A stretch of 64,000 bases of DNA from JARBUG01 sp035628915 (GCA_035628915.1 DASPIW010000059.1:1-64000), one strand, 5' to 3'; positions 1 through 9,576 are shown, counted from the stretch's first letter. The notes: generated by a model from the sequence alone, not told the origin. Translations and numbers: made by a program.

Positions 1-291
1 GCTGGTGCGTGAAGAACTGATCGACAGGGGTGCTTCCCAGGGTGTCGCAGGCGGGCGGTGTGCTTCCCGTCCCCCAGGCAGGCCCAAGGCAGCCTAACCA
101 GCGACATTTTGCCGCCGCTGGCGTGAAACGACTCACACGAACTCCCCTGCACCCCAAGGCTAGCGCCGCCTGTGGGGTCCTTCTGCTTACGAAAAGGGCC
201 AAAGTACAGGAAGAGGCGCCCAATCGGCGCCTCTTTCTAGTACGAGCGCCGTGCACGCTCACCCTCGGAGAAACCCGCTCAAACGCGCCCA
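1..291. other. left-edge region without a recognised gene
   Basis: No recognisable gene lies here. One plus-strand frame is open from the window edge to a TAA at 95-97 and could be the last 31 codons of a gene to the left, but its Gly/Arg/Pro-rich translation matches no family I know. A longer plus-strand frame at 30-359 runs into the 3' end of the helicase gene on the other strand and is treated as chance. The only clear structure is the hairpin at 211-235. Confidence 0.4.
211..238 (+). terminator. intrinsic terminator-like hairpin
   Basis: A perfect 10-bp stem (AAGAGGCGCC at 211-220, GGCGCCTCTT at 226-235) with a five-base loop is followed by TCT on the plus strand. It would end transcription from a plus-strand gene lying to the left of the window. 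The side facing the minus-strand helicase operon has no U tract, so its use by that operon is less likely. Confidence 0.55.
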
Positions 292-3120
292 TTAGCGACC
301 CTTCGCCACCGGGCAAACCTCGTTATACCCACAATACCCGCACCCCGCCCCCGGCGTAGGCCCCCATTCCCCGCCCCTGGCCCCAGCGATCAGCCTCTCA
401 GCCTCCCGCCACCGCTCCCGGAGCTCCTCCTCCCCAAACACAACGCGCACCACCACATCATGCTTCATGAAATAGAACGCCCCCGTATTGACCGGCAGCC
501 CCAACGCCTCCCGGCACGCCTTGATGTAGATGGGCAGCTGCAGCGACCGGCGCACCTGGGCCTCCGTCAACAAATGCCCATACGTCTTGAAATCCACCAC
601 TTCCACCGTGCCATCGGCCCGCCGATGAACCCTATCAATAAACCCCCGCACCACACCCCCGCCAAGGCGCACATAGAACTCCTGCTCCACCGCGAGCGGC
701 GCCGACCGCGCAAACTCACTCGCCCAATAATGCCCCAGCGCCGTCCCCAAGGGCACATCCCCCGACCCATCATCAACAGCAAAATCCTCATCCACATCAG
801 CCAAAACCGGCACCGCAGCCCAACGGGAAAACTCCTCAAACCCCACCGTCCCCCCGGCGCGGGCCAACCGCTCAATCGCGGCATGAATGCGCACCCCCGC
901 ATCCGCCGCCGGCGCCGGGCGCCCCGGCAGCCCGATCAAATACTGCAAGTAGAACTTGAACGGGCAAGCCTGGTACGTGCTCAGATGGCTGAAGCTCAGC
1001 ACCCCGGGTACCGAAGGCCGGAACGGCGCGGGCTCACCAACGGCGACAACGCGCGCAGCCGGCCGCCGGCTCACCAGCGGCATCAGCACATCCCTACAAT
1101 CAAAGGGCACGGCAGCATCGGACAAGGGCTCAACGGTACACCGATCGACCGTCTCCCCAAGCTCCTCCAAAAAACAGCTGGGCCCCAAGGGCTTTTTCCG
1201 AGCCGGATCCACCGGAGCCCAACTCAAATAGAGCCGATCCTCCGCCCGGGTCAGGCCCACATAAAAGATGCGCCGCTCCTCCTCCAGGGCATCGCCCGCC
1301 CCCGGGTCATGCCGCCACTCCGGCGGGTACACCGGCTTCTCGCCACCTGACCTCGACAAAGGAAAATCTCGGTGGGTCAGCCGCGGCAGGAAGACCACCG
1401 GGAACTCCAGGCCCTTGGCCTGGTGGACGGTCATGATCTGGACCGCCGCCGCCTCCTCGCCGATCTGCACCCCCTCGGGCGAATCATCAACGTCGCGCAG
1501 CGCGTCCAGGTAATCACAGAAGTGGCCCAGAGAGTCCCCATCTGCCAGCAAACCCACATGCGCAAAGAACCCTTCCGCCAGAGGCAGCAGCTGATCCGCA
1601 TTCAGCCGTGCCTGCAGCCCCATCGCACTACCATGCAGCGCCAGGGCACCAGCGATCGCAGCCGCAACGCCCTCAGTATGCTGCAGCTGATAGAGAGGCC
1701 AAAACTCACCCAGGAACATTTTCAACGACGCATCGGAAGGCGACCGGCGGGCCACCACGTCAATCAGCTTCTCGCCGCGCTGCCGCTCCAGGCCGAGCCG
1801 GGCGACGTCCGCATCCGTGAGGCCGTACCGGGGGAGCCCGAGCGCCACGGCCAGATCGCTGTCTGAGTCGGGCGCCGCCATCACCCGCAAGTATGCGATA
1901 AAGCGGGCGGTCTCCGCATCGGCAAACAGATCCGTCCCCCCGACCACGACGGCGGGGACGCCCGCCTCCAGCAAGGCGCCGTAGAGGGCGAGCTTGTGGC
2001 GATTGAGCCGCACCAGCACCGCCATCGCTTCCCAGGGGACCTGTTCTTCCGCGTGCAGCCGCTTCAGTTCGCGGGCGATCCAGCGCGCTTCGGTCGCCCA
2101 ATCTCCCGCTGTCACCAGCAGGGGACGGGGCAGATTGCCCTGCTCCCGAAAGGGCTTGAGCTCTGCCTCCTTGCGGCGTGTGTTGTGCCTGATCACGGCA
2201 TTGGCCGCTCCCACAATCGCCGGTGTGGAGCGGTAGTTCGTCACCATATCGATCGGCACCAGGCCGGGAAAGGCATCATCAAACTGCAGGATGTTGCTGA
2301 TGGCCGCACCCCGGAAGCTGTAGATAGTCTGGTCGGGATCGCCCACCACCGTGATGTTGCGATGGCCCCCGGCCAGCAGCTGCACCATCCGCCCCTGCAG
2401 GGGGTCGGTGTCCTGGTACTCGTCGACCAGCATGTAGCGCCAGCGGCTCTGTACCTCGCTGCGCACTTCGGCATTCTGTTCGAGCAGCTCCACCACCAGT
2501 GCGATCTGATCAGCATAATCGATGGCGCCCAACTCGCGCAGCAGTTCCCGGTAGGTGCGATGGGCAGTCAGGAGCTGCCGGATGAGGGGCAGGCTCTCGG
2601 GCGTCGGATCAAGCCTGCTCAGCAGCTCCGCCTCCGGCTGCAGGAAGGTGCCTTCGTCCCGGTGGGCCTTGAAGAAGGCGATCGCCTTTTTCGTGATCCG
2701 GTCCAGGTCCCGCAGGTCATGGGCGGTGATGCCCAGGCGGTCAAAGTGGCGCCGGACGAAGAGGCGCACCGGGCCTTCGGTCAGCAGAGCCGGATCTGAT
2801 GCGTAGCCAAGCACCTCGGCAAACTCTTTGACCAGCGACAGGGCGAAGGCGTGGTAGGTTTCGATTCTGGGCTGCTCGCCCGAGGCCGGCAGGGCGCTGG
2901 CAATCTTGCTGCGGATGTCCCGGACCGCCTTGTTGGTGAACGTCAGGACCAGGAGCTCGGCCGGCCGGCAGAGGCCGTCATCGAGCAGGCGGCAGATGCG
3001 CCGGACCAGCGCCGTGGTCTTGCCGCTGCCGGCGCCGGCCATGATCCGCAGGGGGCCCGTGCCGTGGGCGATGGCCGCCTCCTGGGCAGCGTTGGGGCGA
3101 TATCCGTCAGAACCAGTCAT
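292..3120 (-). CDS. UvrD-family helicase with C-terminal Fe-S PD-(D/E)XK nuclease (AdnAB/AddAB-like)
   Basis: A 942-residue superfamily I motor fused to a RecB-type nuclease. Helicase motifs are complete: Walker A GAGSGKTT (29-36), DEYQD (233-237), GDPDQTIYSFRGA (260-272), a motif V with VHQAKGLEFP, and motif VI with YVGLTRAEDR. The nuclease has His746, Asp829 in GFID, and Asp843/Lys845 in VVDFK. One Cys before it (719) and three near the C-terminus (927, 930, 936) match the Cys spacing of AddB/Cas4-type 4Fe-4S nucleases. Its start overlaps the end of the 1044-residue helicase gene by 14 bp, so the two are probably translationally coupled. Two adjacent motor-nuclease subunits resemble mycobacterial AdnAB, which resects double-strand breaks. 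The family call is firm. The AdnAB comparison is inference, and a lone Rep/UvrD-like repair enzyme is the alternative. Confidence 0.88.
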   Translation of the reverse strand: MTGSDGYRPNAAQEAAIAHGTGPLRIMAGAGSGKTTALVRRICRLLDDGLCRPAELLVLTFTNKAVRDIRSKIASALPASGEQPRIETYHAFALSLVKEFAEVLGYASDPALLTEGPVRLFVRRHFDRLGITAHDLRDLDRITKKAIAFFKAHRDEGTFLQPEAELLSRLDPTPESLPLIRQLLTAHRTYRELLRELGAIDYADQIALVVELLEQNAEVRSEVQSRWRYMLVDEYQDTDPLQGRMVQLLAGGHRNITVVGDPDQTIYSFRGAAISNILQFDDAFPGLVPIDMVTNYRSTPAIVGAANAVIRHNTRRKEAELKPFREQGNLPRPLLVTAGDWATEARWIARELKRLHAEEQVPWEAMAVLVRLNRHKLALYGALLEAGVPAVVVGGTDLFADAETARFIAYLRVMAAPDSDSDLAVALGLPRYGLTDADVARLGLERQRGEKLIDVVARRSPSDASLKMFLGEFWPLYQLQHTEGVAAAIAGALALHGSAMGLQARLNADQLLPLAEGFFAHVGLLADGDSLGHFCDYLDALRDVDDSPEGVQIGEEAAAVQIMTVHQAKGLEFPVVFLPRLTHRDFPLSRSGGEKPVYPPEWRHDPGAGDALEEERRIFYVGLTRAEDRLYLSWAPVDPARKKPLGPSCFLEELGETVDRCTVEPLSDAAVPFDCRDVLMPLVSRRPAARVVAVGEPAPFRPSVPGVLSFSHLSTYQACPFKFYLQYLIGLPGRPAPAADAGVRIHAAIERLARAGGTVGFEEFSRWAAVPVLADVDEDFAVDDGSGDVPLGTALGHYWASEFARSAPLAVEQEFYVRLGGGVVRGFIDRVHRRADGTVEVVDFKTYGHLLTEAQVRRSLQLPIYIKACREALGLPVNTGAFYFMKHDVVVRVVFGEEELRERWREAERLIAGARGGEWGPTPGAGCGYCGYNEVCPVAKGR

Positions 3121-6100
3121 CCGGGCTCACCTCGCAGACGCCCTGGAACGGGCAGCGTTCGCATTTCTCGGGTACTCTGTCGAACCGGCCGGCCAGGATA
3201 CCGGCAATGATCTCATCTGTCATGGCCCGGATGCCGGCCAGCGTTTCGGCGGTATGGCAGAAGCCGACTACCTGGTCGTTCTTGGCGTTGAACTCCTGGG
3301 TCAGCTTGTCCGGGAACCTGTCATCGCCGTGGCGCAGGAAAATGTACGTGATCTGGGTGTCAGGCATGATCTGGCCGCGGGACCGGGCGAGATAGTACAG
3401 CCCGAGCTGAAGCTTCTGGTCCGGATTCTTGGCAGAACCCTTGGTGGGGCGTTTGTTGACGACGTCGTCCCGTTTCCCGGTCTTGAAATCGATGATGTGA
3501 ACAGTAGCGTCACGATCCTCGGCCACCAGGTCGTACTTGCCCACCAGTTGATGAACCTGCCCGGCCGCATCGGTGTAAGGGACGTCAAACCACTCCTCCA
3601 CCCCGATGATGCGGCGCCACCGCCCCTCCGCCCAGCTGTGGTACCGGCGGAGGAAGCTGCGGCCCCGATCCAGCAGCTGGCGATACTGCAGCTCGCTCTG
3701 GCACCGGCTCCGGTCAAAACACTCCTGCCAGTACACTTCGAGATTCCCCCAGGCTGGGCTGCGCCCGGCCTGCATTGCCTTGTGGAAGCGCTCAAGGGCC
3801 TTGTGCATGCCATCGCCGAAGGCCAGCGCGATACTGTCCTCCTCCGGCAGCTTCAAGACCTGGGCATACCAATAGCGGCGCGGACACTCCCGATAGGTCT
3901 CAAGGGCGGTGGCGCTGAGCCGGAGGGGCGCACCGCCGCCGACGGGCGGCTGCTGACGCCGCAGGGGCACCGCCAGGGGGTGGCTGCCAAGCACGCGCAC
4001 CGCCTCCGCCACCCGCTCGGCCACCGGCGGTTCGGCTCCGCCGGCTGCTCGCACGAGGTAGGCCCGGGCGTCCGGCAGGGGATCGGCCAGCCGCCCGGCC
4101 ACCGGTGCCGCTGGCGGGGCGCCCATCTCCGCGAGGAATCGGGAAGGCTCCACGTCTTCCTGACCGTACTTGCGCGCCCGGGTCAGAATCAGTTCCTGCC
4201 TGGCCCGGGTGAGCGCCACATAGGCGAGCCGCCGTTCTTCCCGAATATGGCGGGCAAGGCGCTGTGCCGCATCCGGCACGGCCGCCGCGCCGCCCTGATC
4301 CACCCAGTCCCGAATCGCCTCCGCCGTGTAGAAGACCGGCGCCGTGTCGACAGCCACCGGGAACAGACCCTCGGCCAGGCCGGTCACGAAGACCACCGGA
4401 AATTCGAGGCCCTTGGCAGCGTGCACCGTCATGAGTGTGACGGCGTCACCGGCGGCAGTCCGACTCTGCCCATCCCCGGTGGCGAAGGATGCGAGCAGCC
4501 CCTCCAGGGTGTCGGCCGCGGCGGCACGCTCCTGCAGGGTGCGTGCAGCGGCAAGCCGCTCAACGTCGGCGGGAGTCGGGGTCAGCGTCAGGCGGACCTG
4601 CCCCAGATACCGGAGTGCCGCCCACATCAGTTCAGGCAGGGGCCGCCCCTTGTGCTCGTCGAGCCAGGCCGTCAGGTCGGCGCCGGCGGTCCGGAACGCT
4701 TCGGGTCCGGCGCCCGCTGCCAAGAGTAGCGAAAGGTCGCCCCGTCCTTCCCGCACGGCGGCGCAGAGGTCCGCCGGGGCGAGCTTGTTGGCCAACACGG
4801 GCAGGAGATCCGCGGTCGCGATCCCCCGGGTCAGCCGCAAGAGCGCCAGGGTCTGATGCACAGCCGGATGCGGCTGCTCAGCCCCCACCATGCGGCAGGG
4901 GACCGAGCGGCGGGTGAGCGCCCGCGCGAACTCCCCGCCGGTCCGCCGGAGGGACCGGCACAGGATGGCGAAGTCGCCGGCCGGGGCTTCCCCCCGTTCG
5001 ATGCGACCGGCGATCTCTGCCGCCACCGCCTCGGCCTCTTCCCGCTCGGTCTGGGCTTCCCAGGTTTGGACCGGCGGATCGCCCTTGCCGTCCCGGGCAG
5101 TGGTCAGCCGCTTCGCTTCCCGTTCTGACCCGTTCCCTTTAATAAGTTGGTTGGCGTGCCCGAGCACGGCCGGCGGACAGCGGAAGTTCTGCTCCACCAC
5201 ATAGGTCGCCAGGTCCGGGTAGTCAGCGGCCATGCGGAGCAGATAGCGGTCGCTGGCGCCCCGGAAGTGGTAGATGGCCTGGTCGTCATCACCGACGACC
5301 ATCAGGTTGCGATGTTCCCGGGACAGGACTCTGAGCACCCGGTATTGGGCCAGGTTGGTGTCCTGGAACTCGTCCACCAGAATGTGCTCAAACCGCTGCT
5401 GCCAGCGGGCTGCTACGGCCGGCTGTGATTCCAGCAGCTGGACGGCCCTGGCGATGAAATCCGGGAAATCAGCCGCTGCTTGCTGATTCAGTGCCGCTTG
5501 ATACTGCCGGTAGATTTCTGCCAGTTCGAGAAGGCGGTTATTCGCGGTGGAAGCGGCATAGCGCTCAACATCGTCAGGCGTCAGCAGGTAGTCTTTCGCC
5601 TGGCCGATAAAGGTGAGCGCTTCGGGCTCCACCAGAACCTGCTGCTCCCCTTCCGGGATGAGGCGGAGTCCGGCCTCCCCCTCTTCGGTCAGGACCTTGA
5701 GGCAGAAGCTGTGAAAGGTAGAGATCCAGAGCCGGGCGGCAGCCGGTATATCAGGCACCACGGCCTCCCGCAGGGCCCGTGCCGCCTCGCGGGAAAAAGT
5801 AAGCACGAGGATGCGGTCAGGCGCCACACCCTGGTTGAGCAGATAGTGAAAGCGCCGCACGATCACCGTGGTCTTTCCCGTGCCGGCGCCAGCCAAAATG
5901 CGCGCCGGACCACCGGCGTGCTCAATCGCCCGGCGCTGCTGCTCGGTTACGGACGGACGTGCGGGGGCCGCCGCCACTTCGGCGGACGCGGGAAGCTCCG
6001 CGTCCGGCAGACAGCCGAGCAGCCTGGCCAGTGCCGCTCCGGCAGACCAGAGCTCGTCGGGTCCGGCGCAGGGGATCACCGTCCACCCCTCTACCTCTGC

Positions 6101-6241
6101 GGCGCCGTCGGCAAGGCCCGCCTGCTGCTCCGGAAAGGCCAGGAGCAGCCGGTGACCGCCCGGGGAGACCCAGGAGTATTCAGGTTCCGGCAGGTTGAAA
6201 GCCAGGACGAGGGCCTGGAGGTCCGCCCACGCGATGCCCAC
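3107..6241 (-). CDS. UvrD-family helicase with C-terminal Fe-S PD-(D/E)XK nuclease, larger subunit
   Basis: A 1044-residue protein. The first ~95 residues are not recognisable helicase. The UvrD motor follows, with Walker A GAGTGKTT (118-125), DEFQDT, GDDDQAIYHFRGA, VHAAKGLEFP and YVALTRARQE. The nuclease has His813, Asp904, and Asp918/Lys920 (IIDFKTGK). Cys786 and Cys1027/1030/1036 fit an Fe-S clasp. Start is GTG, two bases after the stop of the upstream degenerate helicase. Length is close to AdnA/AdnB subunits (about 1050-1100 residues). All catalytic motifs of both domains look intact, unlike AddB, whose motor is degenerate. That is why I prefer an AdnAB-like over an AddAB-like pairing with the downstream gene. 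Confidence 0.88.
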   Translation of the reverse strand: MGIAWADLQALVLAFNLPEPEYSWVSPGGHRLLLAFPEQQAGLADGAAEVEGWTVIPCAGPDELWSAGAALARLLGCLPDAELPASAEVAAAPARPSVTEQQRRAIEHAGGPARILAGAGTGKTTVIVRRFHYLLNQGVAPDRILVLTFSREAARALREAVVPDIPAAARLWISTFHSFCLKVLTEEGEAGLRLIPEGEQQVLVEPEALTFIGQAKDYLLTPDDVERYAASTANNRLLELAEIYRQYQAALNQQAAADFPDFIARAVQLLESQPAVAARWQQRFEHILVDEFQDTNLAQYRVLRVLSREHRNLMVVGDDDQAIYHFRGASDRYLLRMAADYPDLATYVVEQNFRCPPAVLGHANQLIKGNGSEREAKRLTTARDGKGDPPVQTWEAQTEREEAEAVAAEIAGRIERGEAPAGDFAILCRSLRRTGGEFARALTRRSVPCRMVGAEQPHPAVHQTLALLRLTRGIATADLLPVLANKLAPADLCAAVREGRGDLSLLLAAGAGPEAFRTAGADLTAWLDEHKGRPLPELMWAALRYLGQVRLTLTPTPADVERLAAARTLQERAAAADTLEGLLASFATGDGQSRTAAGDAVTLMTVHAAKGLEFPVVFVTGLAEGLFPVAVDTAPVFYTAEAIRDWVDQGGAAAVPDAAQRLARHIREERRLAYVALTRARQELILTRARKYGQEDVEPSRFLAEMGAPPAAPVAGRLADPLPDARAYLVRAAGGAEPPVAERVAEAVRVLGSHPLAVPLRRQQPPVGGGAPLRLSATALETYRECPRRYWYAQVLKLPEEDSIALAFGDGMHKALERFHKAMQAGRSPAWGNLEVYWQECFDRSRCQSELQYRQLLDRGRSFLRRYHSWAEGRWRRIIGVEEWFDVPYTDAAGQVHQLVGKYDLVAEDRDATVHIIDFKTGKRDDVVNKRPTKGSAKNPDQKLQLGLYYLARSRGQIMPDTQITYIFLRHGDDRFPDKLTQEFNAKNDQVVGFCHTAETLAGIRAMTDEIIAGILAGRFDRVPEKCERCPFQGVCEVSPDDWF

Positions 6242-6243
6242 CC

Positions 6244-7811
6244 TTACGCACTTCCTTTCCGGACAAACAGCTCCGTATGGGCTGTGTTTCCAAGCTCGTT
6301 CAGGAAAGCCGACCGTGCATTAGCGGTCGTCACTAGGAAGAGCGCTTCGGCAGCCCGGGTCATGCCGACATACAATAGCGTCCGCTGTCGTTCCAGTTCC
6401 AGCTGCCGCTCTTCCGATTCCAGTCGTAAGGTCGGCCGCCGGGGCAATGATCCCTCGCGCACCCCTACGAGAAAAACGACCGGGAACTCCAGCCCCTTGG
6501 CAGCGTGGATGGTCAGGACCTTGACCTGCTCTTCCAGCACGTTGAACTCCTCATCGCGGTGAAGAGCCGCGGGCAAGCCGGCCTGCAGGAGGTCGTTGCG
6601 TACCCGCAGGCAGAGGTCGTTATCCGGGCAGATCACGGCGAAGTCGGAGACCCGGAAGCGCTGGTCGGCCACCAGATCCAGGAGCCGCTCACGCACGGCC
6701 CGCAGCTCCCGGTCGATCACGTCGCACTCCACGATGATGGGCCACGGGCCGTTCCGCTGGGTCCACTCGGGAGCGATGAAATCCGGGTTGCTCTTGAGCA
6801 TCTGGTTGTGGGCCTGCAGCGCCGCGGCCGCCTCGGCGATCTGCCGGGTATTGCGGTGGTTCCTGCGCAGGACGAACGTCCGCCGTTGGCTTAGCTCTTC
6901 GTAGGCCTTCAGGGCAGGGTCGCGCCAGTCCCAGGCTGACCGGGATGCCAGGCTGCGTTCGTACGCCTGGTAAACCAGCCAGACCGCCTCCCGCTGGGCG
7001 GGGCCCAGGGCCGTCTTGCGGCCGTGCCGCAGGGCAGCCTGGTACGTCTTCAGGTCGCGAATGCCGGCGCCCTTGATCACCCGGGCGATCTCATCGCGGA
7101 AGAACTCGGGGCGCTGTTCCAGCACCGCTTCCGGGCGCCCGGTCGCCTTCACCTCGGCAACCGCGCCTTCGATCAGCGGCAGGGAGTCACGCTCATCGAG
7201 AATCGGGCGGGTGTCAAGGTCGCGCTCCGCCAGGAACTCGGCGATCCAGCGGTCGATATTGGTGATCGTGAGGTTGTCAGGTGTTGGGCCAATGAGCGAC
7301 TCGACGAGGGTACGCGTCACCCCGGCCAGGGTCCGGTTGAAGGTGAGCAGAGCGACCCGGCGCCCCTCCATGGCACGGTTGATCGCCCGATAGACGCCGA
7401 CGGTGGTCTTGCCCGAGCCGGCCACGCCCTTCAGGACGGTCAGCCCGGGGCGGGGCTCATTCACATACTGCTGCTGGTCCGGCGTCAGGTTCAGCATGAG
7501 CTGGCGGATGGAGCCCTTGCAGTACCCTTCCAGCTTGTCCAGGGTAGTCCGGTACAGCAGGCGCCCGGGGTCGTAGACGACGGTCGCCAGGCCCGGGTCG
7601 GTGAGCAGTTCGGTGAGCCACTGCACCGTCGGGGGCGGTCGCCGGTGGCCTTCACCCGGTGCACCTTCAGGGAAGGGTGCCGCGGGTTTTGCTCCAGCAG
7701 GCGCACCTTGTCAACGACCTGTTCTGCCAGCGGCCGGTCGTAGCTCGCCAGTTCGCCGGCGAATTCATCGGAGATGAGCAGATGGGCGATGGGGACCACC
7801 TCCCTGTCCAT
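6244..7811 (-). pseudogene. degenerate superfamily I helicase, frameshifted and lacking motifs II and III
   Basis: The main open frame (6244-7626, GTG start, 460 codons) has Walker A GVAGSGKTT, a motif IV-like RRNHRNTRQI, VLTIHAAKGLEFP and LLYVGMTRAAEALF. The Walker B/motif II (DEAQD-type) and motif III (GD-QSIY) segment expected before RRNHRNT is absent. KAYEEL runs straight into SQRRTFVLRR near 6890, as after an in-frame deletion. Upstream, another frame from ATG 7811 encodes a start typical of this helicase subfamily (FAGELASY, NPRHPSLKVHRVKATGDR), resembling a RelE-like N-terminal domain. It leaves the helicase frame at a run of five C near 7640-7650, and the rest of that domain is missing. 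The gene is therefore probably inactive. It sits first in the three-helicase run, two bases before the next start. Confidence 0.7.
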
Positions 7812-8000
7812 ACTGTTCAGATTAGAAATTAGCCTTGAACTGAGTGATGTCCTACCAGGTGTGAACAGTTCGAATATGGAGCGGGGCGCCCGAGGCGACC
7901 GCCGACCCAAAAATCTGTTCCCCCTGCCAGTTTTCGACAGAACACACGTCCGATGTATGCTAAGCTGGTGGCATGATACCATAGGGATGAGCGAAGTGGG

Positions 8001-8300
8001 GTGACTCGGTTGGACGAACAACGGTTCCTAAGTCTCATCGAGCAAATGGTCCGGTCGGTGGTGCAAGAGTCCGAAGCCCGCCTGGAAAGCAGATTGCAGC
8101 AGCTTGAAGAGCGGCTGACGGTGCGGCTGGACTCGCTGGAAACTAAGGTTGATGCAGTCTCCGCCCGCGTCGATCTGATCAAGGAAGCCGTCGACTCCCT
8201 GGAGGAGGGCATGACGGACGTGAGGAAGGTGCTCGTCTACCTCCAGGACAAGTGGGTGGAACACGACCGCGAGATCTGGCAGATCAAGCGCAAAGCCTGA
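8001..8300 (+). CDS. small coiled-coil protein of unknown function
   Basis: A 99-residue, strongly charged protein made almost entirely of heptad-like helix: runs such as RLQQLEERLTVRL and DSLETKVDAVSARVDLIK suggest a long coiled coil. No signal peptide or membrane segment is seen. It is probably cytosolic and oligomeric. The GTG start has a GGGATGA-type site about 11 bases upstream; a TTG three codons later is possible. It is transcribed away from the degenerate helicase gene and converges with the MBL-fold gene, with a shared hairpin at 8309-8343. I recognise no family beyond general similarity to phage- and plasmid-type coiled-coil proteins. Confidence 0.6.
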   Translation: MTRLDEQRFLSLIEQMVRSVVQESEARLESRLQQLEERLTVRLDSLETKVDAVSARVDLIKEAVDSLEEGMTDVRKVLVYLQDKWVEHDREIWQIKRKA

Positions 8301-8308
8301 ACGAGCGA

Positions 8309-8343
8309 AGGCCCGAATCGTACGCCGCGTACGATTCGGGCCT
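8309..8343. terminator. bidirectional terminator-like hairpin
   Basis: A perfect 16-bp stem (8309-8324 with 8328-8343) around a three-base loop lies between two convergent genes. No long U tract follows on either strand, so it is a strong hairpin placed to end both transcripts rather than a textbook terminator. Confidence 0.6.
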
Positions 8344-8409
8344 CGGTGCATCCAATAGGAGGGGCCGGCGTAATCCGGATGCCACGCGTGTTGGGCGGTC
8401 TGAGGTTGT

Positions 8410-9201
8410 TCAGAAGAATCGTACCAACTGTGCGTTTGAGATCAGCCCCATATGCTGACCCAATTTGTCTGCTGCAAACGGACGCCCGTGTGCGGGGTAG
8501 ATGACCCGCCCGCCCTCCTTTAACATCTTGCGCCAACTCCGATAGCTTTCTTCCATATCTGTCATGAAGACAGCACAGTACTTGACGCCTGCCCACAAGG
8601 CGAAACTCGCCGCCGCATCGCCGCAGAACACCTCCCCTGACCCCAGAACTACAGAAAGGTGATCTATGCTGTGCCCTGGGGTAGTCAGAATCTTGCCGTC
8701 TATACCCATCTGCTGCAACAAGTGGGTGTCATCTTCAGAGACAAGAATGTCTTTCTCCCGCAGTTCAAACGGAGGGAAGGTCAGCGTCCATCTAGGGTCC
8801 AAACGCATTTTTGCATCGGCGAGCAGCTTCACAAGGCGATTCACATAGCCTCCGCCATGGGACTTATCATTCTTTCCTTCGCGCAACAGGTCTTTGGCTT
8901 TTTGGTGAGCAAGAATGATGAGATCTGTGTCTCGGGTGATCTCATTCAAGAAGCCCGCATGGTCGTCGTGGTGATGAGTGAGAACGATGTAACGCACATG
9001 ACCGAGGTCTATCCCTGCTCGCGCCAGGTTTCTTAGATACCTCGAATAGTCATGAGGGTAACCGGTATCAATCTGCAGGTAACCACCACGACACGGAAGT
9101 AAGTAGACGTTGGACAAACTCAAAGGAATGGCAACTGGTTTGATGAGACACCACTCCCCTTTTCGAGCAGACCGCCCAACGGTGATTGCACCGGTCAGCA
9201 T
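8410..9201 (-). CDS. metallo-beta-lactamase-fold hydrolase
   Basis: A 263-residue MBL-fold enzyme. It has the metal-binding signature THHHDDHAG, a second His in TTPGHSIDHLSVVLG, the FCGDAA Asp, and a C-terminal PAHGRPF His, so a dinuclear metal site is complete. These enzymes hydrolyse thioesters, phosphodiesters or lactams; the substrate cannot be told here. No signal peptide is seen, so it should be cytosolic. The ATG at 9201 gives about 15 extra residues before the fold starts, so a later start is possible. It stands alone on the minus strand between the convergent hairpin and the RNase P RNA gene. Confidence 0.82.
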   Translation of the reverse strand: MLTGAITVGRSARKGEWCLIKPVAIPLSLSNVYLLPCRGGYLQIDTGYPHDYSRYLRNLARAGIDLGHVRYIVLTHHHDDHAGFLNEITRDTDLIILAHQKAKDLLREGKNDKSHGGGYVNRLVKLLADAKMRLDPRWTLTFPPFELREKDILVSEDDTHLLQQMGIDGKILTTPGHSIDHLSVVLGSGEVFCGDAAASFALWAGVKYCAVFMTDMEESYRSWRKMLKEGGRVIYPAHGRPFAADKLGQHMGLISNAQLVRFF

Positions 9202-9530
9202 ATCTAGCTGGCCGATGACTGATTGTCGGCAAACATCGTATCTGCATTCTCGCTACCCGAATAGTCTTGCCACGGAGTATTACAACGGGAGTAAGCGTAA
9301 ACCCTCCAAAGTGAATTTGCAAGGACATAACCAGCGGCCGACATATGACCCTGAAACAAAGAAAACCGCCCATGCCGCCTTCGGAACAAGCGAGCATCCA
9401 GTCCGAGCGAATGTCCCTGCATCGGTCACATCCCCGGAGGGCGCCGATCGCCTGACGGTTCCACGCGAACTGCCGGATGGCCAGTCCCGCATGGCCTCCG
9501 AGGGGAACCAGGGGTAATGGCCGGACAAAC
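9202..9530. other. intergenic region between MBL hydrolase and rnpB
   Basis: About 330 bases without a supportable gene. A plus-strand frame (9110-9517) overlaps the MBL gene and has no ribosome site or recognisable product. The region must hold the promoter of the minus-strand MBL gene, but I could not pick convincing -35/-10 boxes. Confidence 0.4.
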
Positions 9531-9560
9531 GAAAAGAGCGAGCCCGCACGTAACCGTGCG
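9531..9560 (-). terminator. rnpB: terminator downstream of rnpB
   Basis: Reading the minus strand just past the RNase P RNA, a 6-bp stem CGCACG/CGTGCG with a GTTA loop (9545-9560) is followed within ten bases by CTCTTTTCG. Its position directly after the P1 3' strand of rnpB supports it as the end of that transcript. Confidence 0.55.
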
Positions 9561-9576
9561 AAACTCACTCTAAACG

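Noticed and set aside
30..359. A 109-codon plus-strand frame at the left edge
   Set aside because: It runs over a terminator hairpin and into the helicase 3' end; composition is Pro/Arg/Thr-rich and no site precedes it.
2906..4729. A 607-codon plus-strand open frame across the two helicase genes
   Set aside because: It spans the junction of two well-supported minus-strand genes and has no recognisable motif.
292..7811. The three-helicase run as a known named anti-phage system
   Set aside because: None of the accessory domains of known defence systems are adjacent. Both intact proteins fit double-strand-break resection better, so I kept this as an AdnAB-like repair locus.
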